A stretch of DNA of 64,000 bases from Bacillus vallismortis (GTDB lineage: Bacteria > Bacillota > Bacilli > Bacillales > Bacillaceae): NCBI RefSeq assembly GCF_040784915.1, contig NZ_CP160797.1, forward strand, positions 1,193,001-1,257,000, written 5' to 3'. The position numbers were made by a program, and so were the translations under genes. Below the pieces are notes generated by a model. The model saw only the letters and a program-made list of their open reading frames with translations, was not told where the DNA came from and did no database searches. The number at the start of each line of letters is the position of its first letter. Position 1 is the stretch's first letter. Below are positions 17,143 to 26,236 of this stretch, piece after piece.

Positions 17143-18507
17143 CGCCATGCCTTTTTGAATCCAGATACGTGAGCGCCATCTTCTGTACATTAAGATTCCC
17201 CGGACCCATTCGTCCGCGATAAAGGAAATCCAAATGCCGGCAAGACCGAAACCGAGGTGGATGCCGAATAGATAGGCAAGCGGGAGCCCGATGCCCCACA
17301 TCGAAATCATTGCCATGTAGACAGGGAACTTCGCATCGCCAGCCGCCCGCAGGGAGTTGATAATGACGACGTTAAATGAACGGCCCGGTTCAAGAATAAT
17401 CGTCATCGCAATCAATAAGCTTGCAGTCGCGATAATATCAGGGCTTTGTGTAAAGATGCCGATGAGATCCTTGGAAAAGATCGTCATTAAAACAGACGTT
17501 GCCGCCGCAATTCCGAGGGCCCAGTATAGGCTCTTCATACAGCGTTCATAAGCGGCGTCAAACTGTTTGCCGCCGATATAGCGGCCGATTAAAATTTGTG
17601 TGCCTTGGCTGATCGCGGTGCCGAACAGCAAAATAAACATCGTAATATTTTGCGTGTACACTTTAGTTGTCAAAGCCTGCGCGCCCATGATGGCGATAAA
17701 ATAAGTGACAATCATTTGCGACAGGTTATATGAAAGCTGTTCTCCCGCAGAAGGGATGCCGATTTTCAGCAGCTTGCGCAGATGCTCTTTATGCATATGA
17801 AAGACTTTTTTCAACGACAATTTCAGCTGAATGCGTTTGTTGACAATGACAATCATCGCGATTAATCCGATGACGCGGGCGATAGATGTAGATATCGCCA
17901 CACCGGCAACGCCGAGAACAGGAAAGCCGAACAGGCCGAAAATCACAATAAAGTTTCCAGCAATGTTTAAAAGGTTCATGCCGATTGTGACAAACATTGT
18001 ATCTTTTGTGTAGCCGTAGCTTTTTAAGATCGCGCTGAACGTCATAATTAAAGCCTGAATAAAGGACAGACCTCCGACAACTTGTAAAAAAACTTTCGCA
18101 TCAGGCATCAGTTCGTTTGATAATCCCATCATATGAAGGAGAGGGACCGCCGCGAAAAAGACGAGGGCGCTGATGGCAAGGCTGATGAAGAAGTTGGCGC
18201 CGATTGACACATAAGCGACTTCCATGGCTTCTTTCTTTTGCCGTGACCCTAAAAATTGTGAAATGATAACGGTCGTTCCTGTTGCGATAAAGCTGAACAT
18301 CACGATAATTAAATTCAAAATCTGGTTGCTGACGCCGACTGCTGCCACGCTGTTATCTGAGTATTGGCTGAGCATCAGTGTATCGGCATTACCCATAAAC
18401 ATATATAATGAGACCTCGATAAAGATCGGCCAAGTAAGCGAAAATAATGAGAACGATTTGTCAGCGGGTTTTTTCAAAGCAGTTGATTTGAAGACAGCTT
18501 GTTTCAT
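17140..18507 (-). CDS. yisQ: YisQ, MATE-family efflux transporter
   Basis: 455 residues with about twelve membrane segments and the MATE repeat architecture: PIFIEVSLYMFMGNADTLMLSQYS at the start of the N-lobe and GQLSYN-type plus GPGRSFN-like segments in the C-lobe. MATE proteins export cationic drugs or metabolites using Na+ or H+ gradients. Substrate unknown. It lies divergent to the AraC-type regulator yisR, which is a reasonable candidate for its controller (inference). Confidence 0.9.
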   Translation of the reverse strand: MKQAVFKSTALKKPADKSFSLFSLTWPIFIEVSLYMFMGNADTLMLSQYSDNSVAAVGVSNQILNLIIVMFSFIATGTTVIISQFLGSRQKKEAMEVAYVSIGANFFISLAISALVFFAAVPLLHMMGLSNELMPDAKVFLQVVGGLSFIQALIMTFSAILKSYGYTKDTMFVTIGMNLLNIAGNFIVIFGLFGFPVLGVAGVAISTSIARVIGLIAMIVIVNKRIQLKLSLKKVFHMHKEHLRKLLKIGIPSAGEQLSYNLSQMIVTYFIAIMGAQALTTKVYTQNITMFILLFGTAISQGTQILIGRYIGGKQFDAAYERCMKSLYWALGIAAATSVLMTIFSKDLIGIFTQSPDIIATASLLIAMTIILEPGRSFNVVIINSLRAAGDAKFPVYMAMISMWGIGLPLAYLFGIHLGFGLAGIWISFIADEWVRGILMYRRWRSRIWIQKGMA

Positions 18508-18630
18508 TGTGTCTAACCCCTTTCGTAAATAAAATCAACGTTTTAAAGTGTACCTCCATTTTCCTATAATAAAAAGGGAGAGAAACGATACTTCTTGCAA
18601 AAATCCGACTTAAAAAGGAGGATGATCAAA

Positions 18631-19494
18631 ATGCCCCGCATCCAGTTTACAGTCCCGCCATTTCCGGTATTTATCGCAGCCGGAGAAGGGGTTTTTAAAA
18701 AGGGAGAAACCCATGTGAAACGAGTATTCTCTGTGTTTGACCTGATATACGTCAAGCAGGGAACGTTATATATTACGGAAAATGAAAAATCGTTCTCAGT
18801 TGAAGGGGGCGAGTACATCTTGCTTTCTCCCGGTCTTGAACACTATGGGACGAAGGGCAGTGATGAAGCAGCCTCCTATTATTGGCTTCACTTTGATGAA
18901 CATCGGTATAAATTTACGGCAAAGGGAGGCAGCAATTGGTCTGAGCTTCAGCAGGAAAAAGGGAGCTTCGAGGAGCCGGCCCGCTACGGACTGGCTTTGC
19001 CGAGAAAAGGCAAGGTGCAGCGCCCGCAGTTTATGGCGCAGCAGTTTGAAAGGCTGATCGATTACTCCGCGGAAAACTCCGATTTGCCGCTTAGAAAACA
19101 AATCTTATTTGAAGAGCTGATGCTGCATCTTCAAAAAGAGGCGTTTCAAATTCCGTCTGCGAAAGAGCGGGTTGCCTGGGAGGCGGCCCGGTACTTACAG
19201 GAGCATTATAAAGAAAAGACAACAATCAAGGATCTATCGCTCGCCCTTCACTATCATCAGGATTATGTGAGCCGCTGCATGCAGCAGGTGCTTGGCGTTA
19301 CGCCTGCACAATACACGAACCGGGTGAGAATGACGGAAGCGAAGCGACTTTTATCCTCTACAAACGATAAAATGGGCGTTATTGCGGAAATGATCGGAAT
19401 GGAAGACCCGACATACTTTTCAAAACTCTTTAAGCAGATAGAAGGCATTTCACCAATTGAATACCGGAAAATTGTCAGCAGGAAAGTTCAATAA
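18631..19494 (+). CDS. yisR: YisR, AraC-family transcription regulator
   Basis: 287 residues: an N-terminal cupin-type ligand domain (about 1-140, with YVKQGTLYITENEKSFSVEGGEYILLSPG) and a C-terminal double helix-turn-helix (about 190-285; HYHQDYVSRCMQQVLGVTPAQY and DPTYFSKLFKQIEGISPIEYR). The start at 18631 has a perfect aaaggaggat site; the upstream frame to 18595 adds 12 residues overlapping that site and is rejected. Followed after 17 bases by degA, so probably cotranscribed. Likely responds to a sugar-like ligand; targets unknown. Confidence 0.9.
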   Translation: MPRIQFTVPPFPVFIAAGEGVFKKGETHVKRVFSVFDLIYVKQGTLYITENEKSFSVEGGEYILLSPGLEHYGTKGSDEAASYYWLHFDEHRYKFTAKGGSNWSELQQEKGSFEEPARYGLALPRKGKVQRPQFMAQQFERLIDYSAENSDLPLRKQILFEELMLHLQKEAFQIPSAKERVAWEAARYLQEHYKEKTTIKDLSLALHYHQDYVSRCMQQVLGVTPAQYTNRVRMTEAKRLLSSTNDKMGVIAEMIGMEDPTYFSKLFKQIEGISPIEYRKIVSRKVQ

Positions 19495-19511
19495 CCAGAC
19501 GAGGGATGAAT

Positions 19512-20525
19512 ATGAAAACAACAATCTACGATGTGGCAAGGGCGGCGGGTGTCTCGATCACAACTGTGTCGCGTGTGATTAACAATACCGGCAGAATCAG
19601 TGACAAAACGCGGCAGAAGGTGATAACTGTCATGAAAGAAATGGCGTACACGCCCAATGTCCACGCCTCGGCGTTAACGGGAAAACGAACGAATATGATC
19701 GCTCTTGTGACGCCTGATATTTCAAATCCTTTTTACGGCGAACTTGCCAAAAGCATTGAGGAAAGGGCGGGTGAGCTCGGTTTTCAAATGATGATTTGCA
19801 GCACCGATTACGATTCGAAAAAAGAAACAAAATATTTTTCTGTCCTGAAGCAGAAAAAGGTGGACGGCATTATTTTTGCGACAGGGATTGAGAACCATGT
19901 CAGCATGTCTGCTTTGGAGGAAATCGCCAGCGAACACATCCCGCTTGCCATGATTTCTCAGGATAAGCCGCTGCTCCCGATGGATATTGTCGTGATGGAT
20001 GACATTCGCGGCGGGTACGAGGCTGCCAAGCATCTTCTGTCACTCGGCCATACGAACATCGCCTGCATTGTTGGAGACGGGTCAACGACGGGTGAAAAAA
20101 ACAGAATCAAAGGCTTTCGCCAGGCGATGGAGGAGGCGAACGCGCCTGTCGATGAATCGCTTATCGTCCCGACGCGATTTTCTTTGGAAAGCGGCAAGGA
20201 AGAAGCGGGAAAATTGCTGGACAGGAACGCCCCGACGGCTATTTTTGCCTTCAACGACGTACTGGCCTGTGCCGCCATACAAGCTGCGAGGATAAGAGGC
20301 ATAAAAGTGCCGGACGACCTTTCGATTATCGGTTTTGATAACACGATACTTGCAGAAATGGCGGCCCCGCCCCTGACGACCGTGGCCCAGCCGATTAAAG
20401 ATATGGGGCGGAGCGTCACCGAACTGCTGGCCGAAGCCATCGAAGGAAAACGAAAGACGAAACAAAAAATCGTGCTGCCGCCTGAGCTTGTGGTCAGACA
20501 TTCCACATCACCGCTCAAAACTTGA
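19512..20525 (+). CDS. degA: DegA/IolQ, LacI-family repressor of iolX
   Basis: 337 residues. The LacI-type N-terminal helix-turn-helix (TIYDVARAAGVSITTVSRVIN) and hinge (NVHASALTGKRTN) lead into a periplasmic-binding-like ligand domain. Originally described as promoting turnover of PurF and later identified as IolQ, repressor of the neighbouring scyllo-inositol dehydrogenase gene iolX. ATG at 19512 is preferred over 19506 because the gaggg ribosome site then has normal spacing. Two palindromes ahead of iolX match the reported IolQ operator. Confidence 0.93.
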   Translation: MKTTIYDVARAAGVSITTVSRVINNTGRISDKTRQKVITVMKEMAYTPNVHASALTGKRTNMIALVTPDISNPFYGELAKSIEERAGELGFQMMICSTDYDSKKETKYFSVLKQKKVDGIIFATGIENHVSMSALEEIASEHIPLAMISQDKPLLPMDIVVMDDIRGGYEAAKHLLSLGHTNIACIVGDGSTTGEKNRIKGFRQAMEEANAPVDESLIVPTRFSLESGKEEAGKLLDRNAPTAIFAFNDVLACAAIQAARIRGIKVPDDLSIIGFDNTILAEMAAPPLTTVAQPIKDMGRSVTELLAEAIEGKRKTKQKIVLPPELVVRHSTSPLKT

Positions 20526-20549
20526 GCCCGCTAATGAGCGGGTTTTTTC
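20526..20549 (+). terminator. Terminator after degA
   Basis: AGCCCGCT and AGCGGGTT arms with a short loop and six T residues, immediately after the degA stop. Confidence 0.8.
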
Positions 20550-20577
20550 ATGTTGACAGTTGAAGCCAAAAAACATA

Positions 20578-20606
20578 TTGCGTGCAGGGAAAAGACATTG
20601 TAAAAT
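20578..20606 (+). promoter_or_regulatory. SigmaA-type promoter of iolX
   Basis: TTGCGT (20578-20583) and TAAAAT (20601-20606) separated by exactly 17 bases, upstream of both DegA/IolQ operators and about 125 bases before the iolX start. Assignment by eye. Confidence 0.55.
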
Positions 20607-20620
20607 GAAACCATCTTTTG

Positions 20621-20636
20621 AGAAAGCGCTTGCGCA
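20621..20636 (+). promoter_or_regulatory. IolQ (DegA) operator 1 before iolX
   Basis: AGAAAGCGCTTGCGCA, a near-palindrome centred on GCGC and placed just downstream of the expected iolX transcription start. It agrees with the published IolQ site pattern (RGWAAGCGCTTSCY-like). A CcpA cre reading is also possible because the sequences resemble each other. Confidence 0.65.
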
Positions 20637-20678
20637 ACGTGTTAAAGCGGATTGGAGCGCTGTTTTTTAGCTGTTGAT

Positions 20679-20692
20679 AGAAAGCGCTTTCT
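20679..20692 (+). promoter_or_regulatory. IolQ (DegA) operator 2 before iolX
   Basis: AGAAAGCGCTTTCT is a perfect 14-base palindrome, 58 bases (more than five helical turns) downstream of operator 1 and inside the iolX leader. Paired LacI-type operators permit DNA looping by a repressor tetramer or cooperative road-block repression (inference). Confidence 0.65.
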
Positions 20693-20731
20693 TAAGGCGG
20701 TTCCAAAATGCGATAAAGGAGAGGATGGGAC

Positions 20732-21760
20732 GTGGAATATCAAGTAAGATGCGCTGTATTAGGGTTAGGAAGGCTCGGTTATAATCATGCGAAAAACCTC
20801 GTCACAAGTGTTCCGGGGGCAAAGCTGGTCAGTGTCGGTGATCCGTTGAAAGGGAGAGCGGAGCAAGTTGCCAAAGAATTCGGTATTGAAAAGTGGTCAG
20901 AGGACCCGTATGAGATATTGGAAGATCCCGGCATTGATGCTGTCATTATCGTAACGCCGACAAGCACACATAGCGATATGATCATCAAAGCAGCGGAGAA
21001 CGGCAAGCAGATATTCGTTGAAAAACCGCTGACATTAAGCCTTGAGGAATCAAAAGCGGTTTCTGAAAAAGTGAAAGAGACAGGTGTCATTTGCCAAGTC
21101 GGCTTTATGAGGCGATTCGATCCCGCATACGCAGACGCCAAACGGCGGATCGACGCTGGAGAAATCGGCAAACCCATCTATTATAAAGGCTTTACGCGTG
21201 ATAAAGGAACGCCTCCGGCAGCGTTTATCAAACACAGCGGCGGGATCTTTATAGACTGCTCCATCCATGACTATGATATTGCCCGTTATTTGCTCGGAGC
21301 AGAGATCACTTCTGTTTCCGGACACGGCAGGATCCTGAACAATCCGTTTATGGAGCAGTACGGCGATGTGGATCAGGCATTGACATATATAGAATTTGAC
21401 TCCGGCGCAGCGGGGGACGTCGAGGCAAGCAGAACTTCTTCATACGGACATGACATACGGGCGGAAGTTATCGGGACAGAGGGCAGTATTTTCATAGGGA
21501 CATTGAGAAATCAACACGTGACCATCCTGTCGGCGAAAGGGAGCAGCTATGACATTATCCCAGACTTTCAAACTCGTTTTCATGAAGCCTACTGCTTAGA
21601 GCTTCAGCATTTTGCCGAGTGTGTCCGGGATGGAAAAACACCGATTGTGACAGATGTCGATGCAACGATCAATTTAGAAGTCGGCATTGCCGCGACCCAA
21701 TCGTATCGAAGCGGCAGGCCTGTACAGCTGGATGTGAAAAGTGCTCATATTCGTTTATAG
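20732..21760 (+). CDS. iolX: IolX (YisS), NAD-dependent scyllo-inositol dehydrogenase
   Basis: 342 residues of the GFO/IDH/MocA oxidoreductase family. N-terminal Rossmann motif GLGRLGYNHAKN; the family lysine motif VEKPLTL near residue 97; then the substrate-domain block GFMRRFDPAY and DCSIHDYDIARYLLG carrying the Asp/His residues. In B. subtilis this enzyme oxidises scyllo-inositol to scyllo-inosose, feeding the iol pathway, and is repressed by the neighbouring DegA/IolQ. GTG start with an aaaggagagg site. Terminator hairpin shared with convergent yisT. Confidence 0.92.
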   Translation: MEYQVRCAVLGLGRLGYNHAKNLVTSVPGAKLVSVGDPLKGRAEQVAKEFGIEKWSEDPYEILEDPGIDAVIIVTPTSTHSDMIIKAAENGKQIFVEKPLTLSLEESKAVSEKVKETGVICQVGFMRRFDPAYADAKRRIDAGEIGKPIYYKGFTRDKGTPPAAFIKHSGGIFIDCSIHDYDIARYLLGAEITSVSGHGRILNNPFMEQYGDVDQALTYIEFDSGAAGDVEASRTSSYGHDIRAEVIGTEGSIFIGTLRNQHVTILSAKGSSYDIIPDFQTRFHEAYCLELQHFAECVRDGKTPIVTDVDATINLEVGIAATQSYRSGRPVQLDVKSAHIRL

Positions 21761-21790
21761 GCGTCGGCACTCCCGCACATCTTTCCGATC

Positions 21791-21824
21791 AAAAAAGCAA
21801 GGACAGTTTAGCCCTTGCTTTCTT
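21791..21824. terminator. Bidirectional terminator between iolX and yisT
   Basis: AAAGCAAGG and CCTTGCTTT arms with a loop of ten bases between convergent genes; overlaps the 3' end of yisT. Confidence 0.75.
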
Positions 21825-22317
21825 TCTTCTCATATAAATAGTATACATAATCAGTAGGTACGCCTGGATGGCCAAGCTGCCTCAGCATGGCGGTCACGTT
21901 CCCTCTGTGATACGTGCCGTGATTGACGACATGCAGGATGACGCCTGTATAAGTTGTTACGAGTGTCCCGTGTGTCGGATGCTGAAATAAGACCTGCTGT
22001 TCAAAGTCCGTCTGGCGGCTGAAGAAATCGTGATACTGTGCCTCCAGTTCAGAAAAATGCCCATTAATCACTGCCATATCACGATGCGCGGCCTCGAATT
22101 TTCCGACGCTGTCTATCACCTCTTGGTAGGTTGCTCCTGAAAGAGTTTTCAGCCAAATGTAGTCAGCCCTGCACATATGAAGCAGCACGTCGCTGACAGA
22201 AGGGAATACGCTCTTTACTTCTTGATAAGCTGTTTCCTCCGGCAGGCTTTCGATATGATTCAAGATTCGCTTGTTCGCCCAGGAATGGTAGTCATAAAAC
22301 TGTTTAGCATCAGTCAT
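21808..22317 (-). CDS. yisT: YisT, DinB-family protein
   Basis: 169 residues of the DinB fold: [15 protein letters not shown] at the N-terminus, [13 protein letters not shown] supplying the first metal histidine, and [13 protein letters not shown] the paired C-terminal histidines. Such proteins bind Ni or Zn and some use thiol cofactors. The ATG at 22317 is eight bases from GGAGG; the ATG at 22323 would be too close. Function unknown. yisT lies 50 bases beyond the end of yisU on the same strand and may be cotranscribed with it. Confidence 0.87.
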   Translation of the reverse strand: MTDAKQFYDYHSWANKRILNHIESLPEETAYQEVKSVFPSVSDVLLHMCRADYIWLKTLSGATYQEVIDSVGKFEAAHRDMAVINGHFSELEAQYHDFFSRQTDFEQQVLFQHPTHGTLVTTYTGVILHVVNHGTYHRGNVTAMLRQLGHPGVPTDYVYYLYEKKESKG

Positions 22318-22366
22318 CAGCATTGCCTCCTTTTCTATGACATTCGCTGTCTCTTTTGTTTTCCCT

Positions 22367-22978
22367 TCAATTTCTTAATAGGGATACTCCGAAATATCCT
22401 GCTGCTGCCCACATCACCACTGCCGAGCATTTGTTTACGATCAGCATAAGCCTGCCGCTCGTATCCATTGTCTGAAACAGCCGGCCCGCTATCGCAAGAC
22501 TGATAAACCAAAACCAAGACACAGCGATGCAGGCGGCCATAAAGAGCCATTTCTCAAGCCCCGAGTATTGGAGCGAGCTTGTGCCAATGACGCCGATCGT
22601 GTCCAGAATGGCGTGCGGATTTAAAAGAGAAACGGCGGCCGCAAACACAGCTTGTTTTTTAGCTGTGAACGTATTTTTCTCATTTTGGTTTGCTTTCGGA
22701 CGGCTGTTCCAAGTCACCCAGCCCATATAGAGGAGAAACAAAAATCCCCCGGCCATCATGACTGTTTCAAACACAGGCAGCTGCTGAACAATGACAGATA
22801 CACCCGCAACGGCTAATGCGATTAATAGGGTATCGCAGACAGCCGCGCTGATGACGGCGGGAAGTGCCCGCCAAATATGCCTTTGCCATGCCCCTTGCTG
22901 AAAAATAAATACATTCTGCGCTCCCAGCGGCAAAATTAAGCCAAAGGCAAGCACAACTCCGTGAATGATTGCATTCAT
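22367..22978 (-). CDS. yisU: YisU, LysE/RhtB-family amino-acid exporter
   Basis: 203 residues with six membrane segments. The N-terminal [17 protein letters not shown] is the family hallmark, followed by [14 protein letters not shown] and, in the second half, [15 protein letters not shown]. Members export basic or other amino acids. It is divergent from the MocR-type regulator yisV over a 120-base spacer containing an 11-base inverted repeat, so YisV probably regulates it (inference). Substrate not predictable. Confidence 0.9.
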   Translation of the reverse strand: MNAIIHGVVLAFGLILPLGAQNVFIFQQGAWQRHIWRALPAVISAAVCDTLLIALAVAGVSVIVQQLPVFETVMMAGGFLFLLYMGWVTWNSRPKANQNEKNTFTAKKQAVFAAAVSLLNPHAILDTIGVIGTSSLQYSGLEKWLFMAACIAVSWFWFISLAIAGRLFQTMDTSGRLMLIVNKCSAVVMWAAAGYFGVSLLRN

Positions 22979-23044
22979 ACTGAAAAAACTCCCTTCACAT
23001 CTGTTTTTTCAATCATAAGGGAGATTTTTTCCTAAGTCTCCGGC

Positions 23045-23080
23045 CATTTGGTTGGGTTTAAGACCAGCCAAATGTATAAT
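23045..23080 (+). promoter_or_regulatory. yisV promoter overlapped by an inverted repeat
   Basis: TTGGGT (23052-23057) and TATAAT (23075-23080) with 17-base spacing form a SigmaA-type promoter for yisV. An inverted repeat, CATTTGGTTGG (23045-23055) and CCAGCCAAATG (23064-23074), one mismatch in 11 with eight bases between arms, covers the -35 and the spacer. It is a likely operator for YisV, acting on itself and perhaps on divergent yisU. Confidence 0.6.
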
Positions 23081-23099
23081 GTGAAGAAAAGAGGGGGGG

Positions 23100-24551
23100 A
23101 TGAACTTGTCGCAATGGCGGCCAAGCCGATATTCGGATGTTCCGCTGCATCGGCAGATCGAACAGTACATGAAAGACAAAATTCTTCACGGAGAGTGGGC
23201 TGTAGGGACGAAAATCCCTTCACAGAGAACGCTGGCCGACATGTTTCAAGTGAACCGCAGCACAGTGACAGCAGCCATTGATGAACTCACGTCTCAAGGC
23301 CTGTTTGAGGGGAGAAGAGGTGGCGGCACGAAGGTTGTAAACAGTACGTGGAGCGTGCTGGCGGCTGAGCCTCCTCTCGATTGGAGCAATTACGTCCGTT
23401 CAGGTATTCATCACCCTAATTCTTCCATCATCCAGGAGATTAATCAAAACGAACCAAGAGCGGATATCATCAGATTAGGCACAGGGGAGCTTTCACCGGA
23501 CCTGCTGCCTGCTGGCACAATGCGCCGGATGTTTCAGCAGATCAATCCGCACGCCCTGTCTTTAGGATACGAGCAGCCGAAAGGAAATCGTAAGCTGCGG
23601 GAGGCGGTGGCGGATCATTTGAAAGGCAAGCAGATCCATGTATCACCGTCAGCGATTTTAATTGTGTCCGGCGCGCTTCAGGCGCTTCAGCTTATCTCGA
23701 TCGGGCTTTTAAAACGAGGTTCAGTCATTTTGACGGAAAAGCCGTCCTACCTTCAATCTTTGCATGTGTTTCAATCAGCGGGGATGCGGCTTCGCGGCAT
23801 GCCGATGGATGAAGCGGGAATCAAGGCGGGGCTTATTTCTTCTTATCGAAAACAGTACGGAGGGCAGCTGCTTTACACCATTCCGTCGTTTCATAATCCG
23901 ACGGGCACTGTTATGTCAGAGCAGCGAAGGGAAGAGATCATTGGCCTGTCAAAAAAAGAGCAGCTGCCAATCATTGAGGATGATGCGTACGGTGAATTAT
24001 GGTTTGAAGAAAAACCGCCTCAACCGTTAAAAGCAATGGATCATGAAGGCAATATTTTATATGTGGGCACGTTTTCAAAAACAGTGAGCCCCGGCCTGCG
24101 AATCGGCTGGCTGGCCGGACCGGAGCCGGTCATTGAACGGCTGGCGGACATTAAAATGCAGACAGACTACGGATCGAGCGGCCTGTCCCAGTGGGCGGCA
24201 GCCGAATGGCTGTCACAGGGGTATTATGAAGAGCATCTGACATGGATACGCGGGGTTTTAAAACAAAGGAGAGATGCGGCAGTTCAGTTTCTCGAGCGGT
24301 ATGCCGGGGACATCGCGACGTGGCGGATTCCCGCCGGCGGCTTTTATATGTGGGTGACATTTCACAAACCCTTGCCTGTCAGCCGTTTCTTTCATGAACT
24401 GCTGAAACAGCAGGTGCTGGTGAATCCCGGTTCTATTTATAACGGCGAAGATCGCAACAGCATCAGGCTGTCATATTCCTATGCATCTCTTGCGGATTTG
24501 GAAACAGGCATTAAAGCGGCAGCCGATACAGCCCGCCGCCTGATGATCTAA
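23100..24551 (+). CDS. yisV: YisV, MocR/GabR-type regulator (GntR HTH plus aminotransferase domain)
   Basis: 483 residues. N-terminal GntR winged helix (about 10-80: PLHRQIEQYMKDKIL, IPSQRTLADMFQVNRSTV) joined to a class I aminotransferase fold with the PLP lysine at Lys327 in GTFSKTVSPGLRIGW and the upstream PSFHNPTGTVMS and EDDAYGELW segments. MocR proteins sense amines or PLP-related ligands. The ATG at 23100 directly abuts the Gly-rich ribosome site; a TTG at 23106 would be better spaced, so the true start may be six bases later. Confidence 0.9.
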   Translation: MNLSQWRPSRYSDVPLHRQIEQYMKDKILHGEWAVGTKIPSQRTLADMFQVNRSTVTAAIDELTSQGLFEGRRGGGTKVVNSTWSVLAAEPPLDWSNYVRSGIHHPNSSIIQEINQNEPRADIIRLGTGELSPDLLPAGTMRRMFQQINPHALSLGYEQPKGNRKLREAVADHLKGKQIHVSPSAILIVSGALQALQLISIGLLKRGSVILTEKPSYLQSLHVFQSAGMRLRGMPMDEAGIKAGLISSYRKQYGGQLLYTIPSFHNPTGTVMSEQRREEIIGLSKKEQLPIIEDDAYGELWFEEKPPQPLKAMDHEGNILYVGTFSKTVSPGLRIGWLAGPEPVIERLADIKMQTDYGSSGLSQWAAAEWLSQGYYEEHLTWIRGVLKQRRDAAVQFLERYAGDIATWRIPAGGFYMWVTFHKPLPVSRFFHELLKQQVLVNPGSIYNGEDRNSIRLSYSYASLADLETGIKAAADTARRLMI

Positions 24552-24557
24552 CATTTG

Positions 24558-25196
24558 TTATACAATGACAGCTCCCAGCGCCCTGGCGAAAGCCATCGCG
24601 TGCTCCGGCGCGATTTTGCAGCCTTTCAATTTGTCGAGGGAGACATGAAGCTGTTCAAAACGGCAGGTGCTGATGTCCATATTTTGAAGGGACGTGCCGG
24701 TAAAGCTGGCGCCTTCCAGTTCGCACCCGTCAAAGTGTGTCTGCTGGAGCGTCATATTGCTGCACTCACTTTGCATAAGGGCACAGTGATCAAATCGAAC
24801 TTGTTTCATATTTGAGTAAGAAAATGAACTGAAATGTCCGTGGCATTCCTCGAATGAAACATTCCGCAGCGTTGATTCCGCCACATTCATTCCAACCATT
24901 TTTGATTGCTTAATGGAAGTTCTGTGGATGACAGCCCCGCTGAAATCGGTGTTTGACAAATCACATTTTTCAAAGATCACATCGGTCAGTTCAATCTGCC
25001 GGAAAGACACATCAATAAATACGACATTTCTGAATACCGTTTTTTCCACACAAAGTTTTTCAATATCTTCGCCGCAGATTGTACAATCTTCAAACAAGCG
25101 CATGCTGATTACATCATCCTGCACCGCGTTTTTATGGAAATCTGCGGTTTGCAGGTTTTCCGGTATATGAGGTTTTTGAATCACTATTTTATTCAT
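24558..25196 (-). CDS. yisX: YisX, pentapeptide-repeat protein
   Basis: 212 residues. From about residue 40 onwards the sequence follows the five-residue A(N/D)LXX-type period, for example VIFEKCDLSNTDFSGAVI, VRFDHCALMQSECSNM and THFDGCELEGASFTGTSL, giving a right-handed quadrilateral beta helix. Some such proteins (Qnr, MfpA) mimic DNA and protect gyrase, but most have no known role. Convergent with yisV, with six bases between stops. No gyrase link can be claimed here. Confidence 0.88.
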   Translation of the reverse strand: MNKIVIQKPHIPENLQTADFHKNAVQDDVISMRLFEDCTICGEDIEKLCVEKTVFRNVVFIDVSFRQIELTDVIFEKCDLSNTDFSGAVIHRTSIKQSKMVGMNVAESTLRNVSFEECHGHFSSFSYSNMKQVRFDHCALMQSECSNMTLQQTHFDGCELEGASFTGTSLQNMDISTCRFEQLHVSLDKLKGCKIAPEHAMAFARALGAVIV

Positions 25197-25400
25197 GCGA
25201 TGACATCCTTTGCTGCCCGAAAACCAGAAGCCTCCGGGATCAATTTAATAGATCGTTACGGGAATTGCTACATATAGTGAATCATGAAGAGCCTTTTCTT
25301 GGTATGGCAGCCCGCTTGTTTTGTAAGCATAAATGGAAAGCTTCCTGTACGTCAAGGCGTTTACAGACCGGGAAAGAAAAGGGAACAGGAGGAGTGCGGA

Positions 25401-26207
25401 ATGGGGCATTACATCAAAACCGAGGAGCATGTGACACTGTTTGTAGAGGATATCGGGCATGGAAGGCCGATCATCTTTTTGCACGGGTGGCCGTTGAATC
25501 ATAAGATGTTTGAATATCAAATGAATGAGCTTCCGAAAAGAGGATTCCGTTTTATCGGCGTTGATTTACGGGGATATGGGCAATCTGACCGCCCATGGGA
25601 AGGCTACGATTATGACACGATGGCCGATGATGTCAAAGCTGTCATTTATACACTGCAGCTTGAGAACGCGATTCTTGCCGGTTTTTCGATGGGCGGCGCA
25701 ATTGCAATCCGTTATATGGCAAGGCATGACGGAGCCGATATTGGTAAGCTGATTTTATTGTCGGCAGCGGCCCCCGCATTTACAAAACGCCCGGGTTATC
25801 CGTACGGAATGAGGAAGCAGGATATTGACGATATGATCGAACAATTCAAAATGGATCGGCCCAAAACACTTGCTGATTTAGGGACACGGTTTTTTGAGAA
25901 AAAAGTGTCGCCAGAGCTCAGACAGTGGTTTCTCAATTTGATGCTGGAGGCTTCCTCCTATGGGACGATCCACTCAGGCATTGCATTAAGAGACGAGGAT
26001 CTCAGAAAGGATCTTGCGTCAATCAAGGTGCCTGCGCTGATCCTGCACGGGAGAAAGGATCAAATTGCGCCGTTTGATTTTGCAAAAGAATTGAAGCGCG
26101 GCATCAAGCAGTCTGAATGGGTTCCATTTGCAAAAAGCGGGCACGGAGCTTTTTATGAGGAAAAAGAGAAGATCAACAGTTTGATTGCGCAGTTTGCCAA
26201 ATCATGA
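25401..26207 (+). CDS. yisY: YisY, alpha/beta hydrolase (cofactor-free haloperoxidase-like)
   Basis: 268 residues with the alpha/beta-hydrolase fold: oxyanion segment IIFLHGWPLN, nucleophile elbow GFSMGG with Ser96, the acid near ILHGRKDQIAP and the histidine in KSGHGAFYEE. Closest to the non-haem chloroperoxidase group, which are esterases with possible perhydrolase activity. A longer frame to 25284 is rejected: the ATG at 25401 has acaggaggag upstream. Substrate unknown. Convergent with yisZ across a hairpin. Confidence 0.88.
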   Translation: MGHYIKTEEHVTLFVEDIGHGRPIIFLHGWPLNHKMFEYQMNELPKRGFRFIGVDLRGYGQSDRPWEGYDYDTMADDVKAVIYTLQLENAILAGFSMGGAIAIRYMARHDGADIGKLILLSAAAPAFTKRPGYPYGMRKQDIDDMIEQFKMDRPKTLADLGTRFFEKKVSPELRQWFLNLMLEASSYGTIHSGIALRDEDLRKDLASIKVPALILHGRKDQIAPFDFAKELKRGIKQSEWVPFAKSGHGAFYEEKEKINSLIAQFAKS

Positions 26208-26208
26208 G

Positions 26209-26236
26209 AAAAAACCCGATATTGATCGGGTTTTTC
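26209..26236. terminator. Bidirectional terminator between yisY and yisZ
   Basis: AAAAAACCCGAT and ATCGGGTTTTT arms with a four-base loop; strong on both strands. Confidence 0.85.

Noticed and set aside
20621..20692. Reading the GCGC palindromes only as CcpA cre sites
   Set aside because: They match the reported IolQ (DegA) operator better and the repressor gene is adjacent; CcpA binding is kept as a possibility only.
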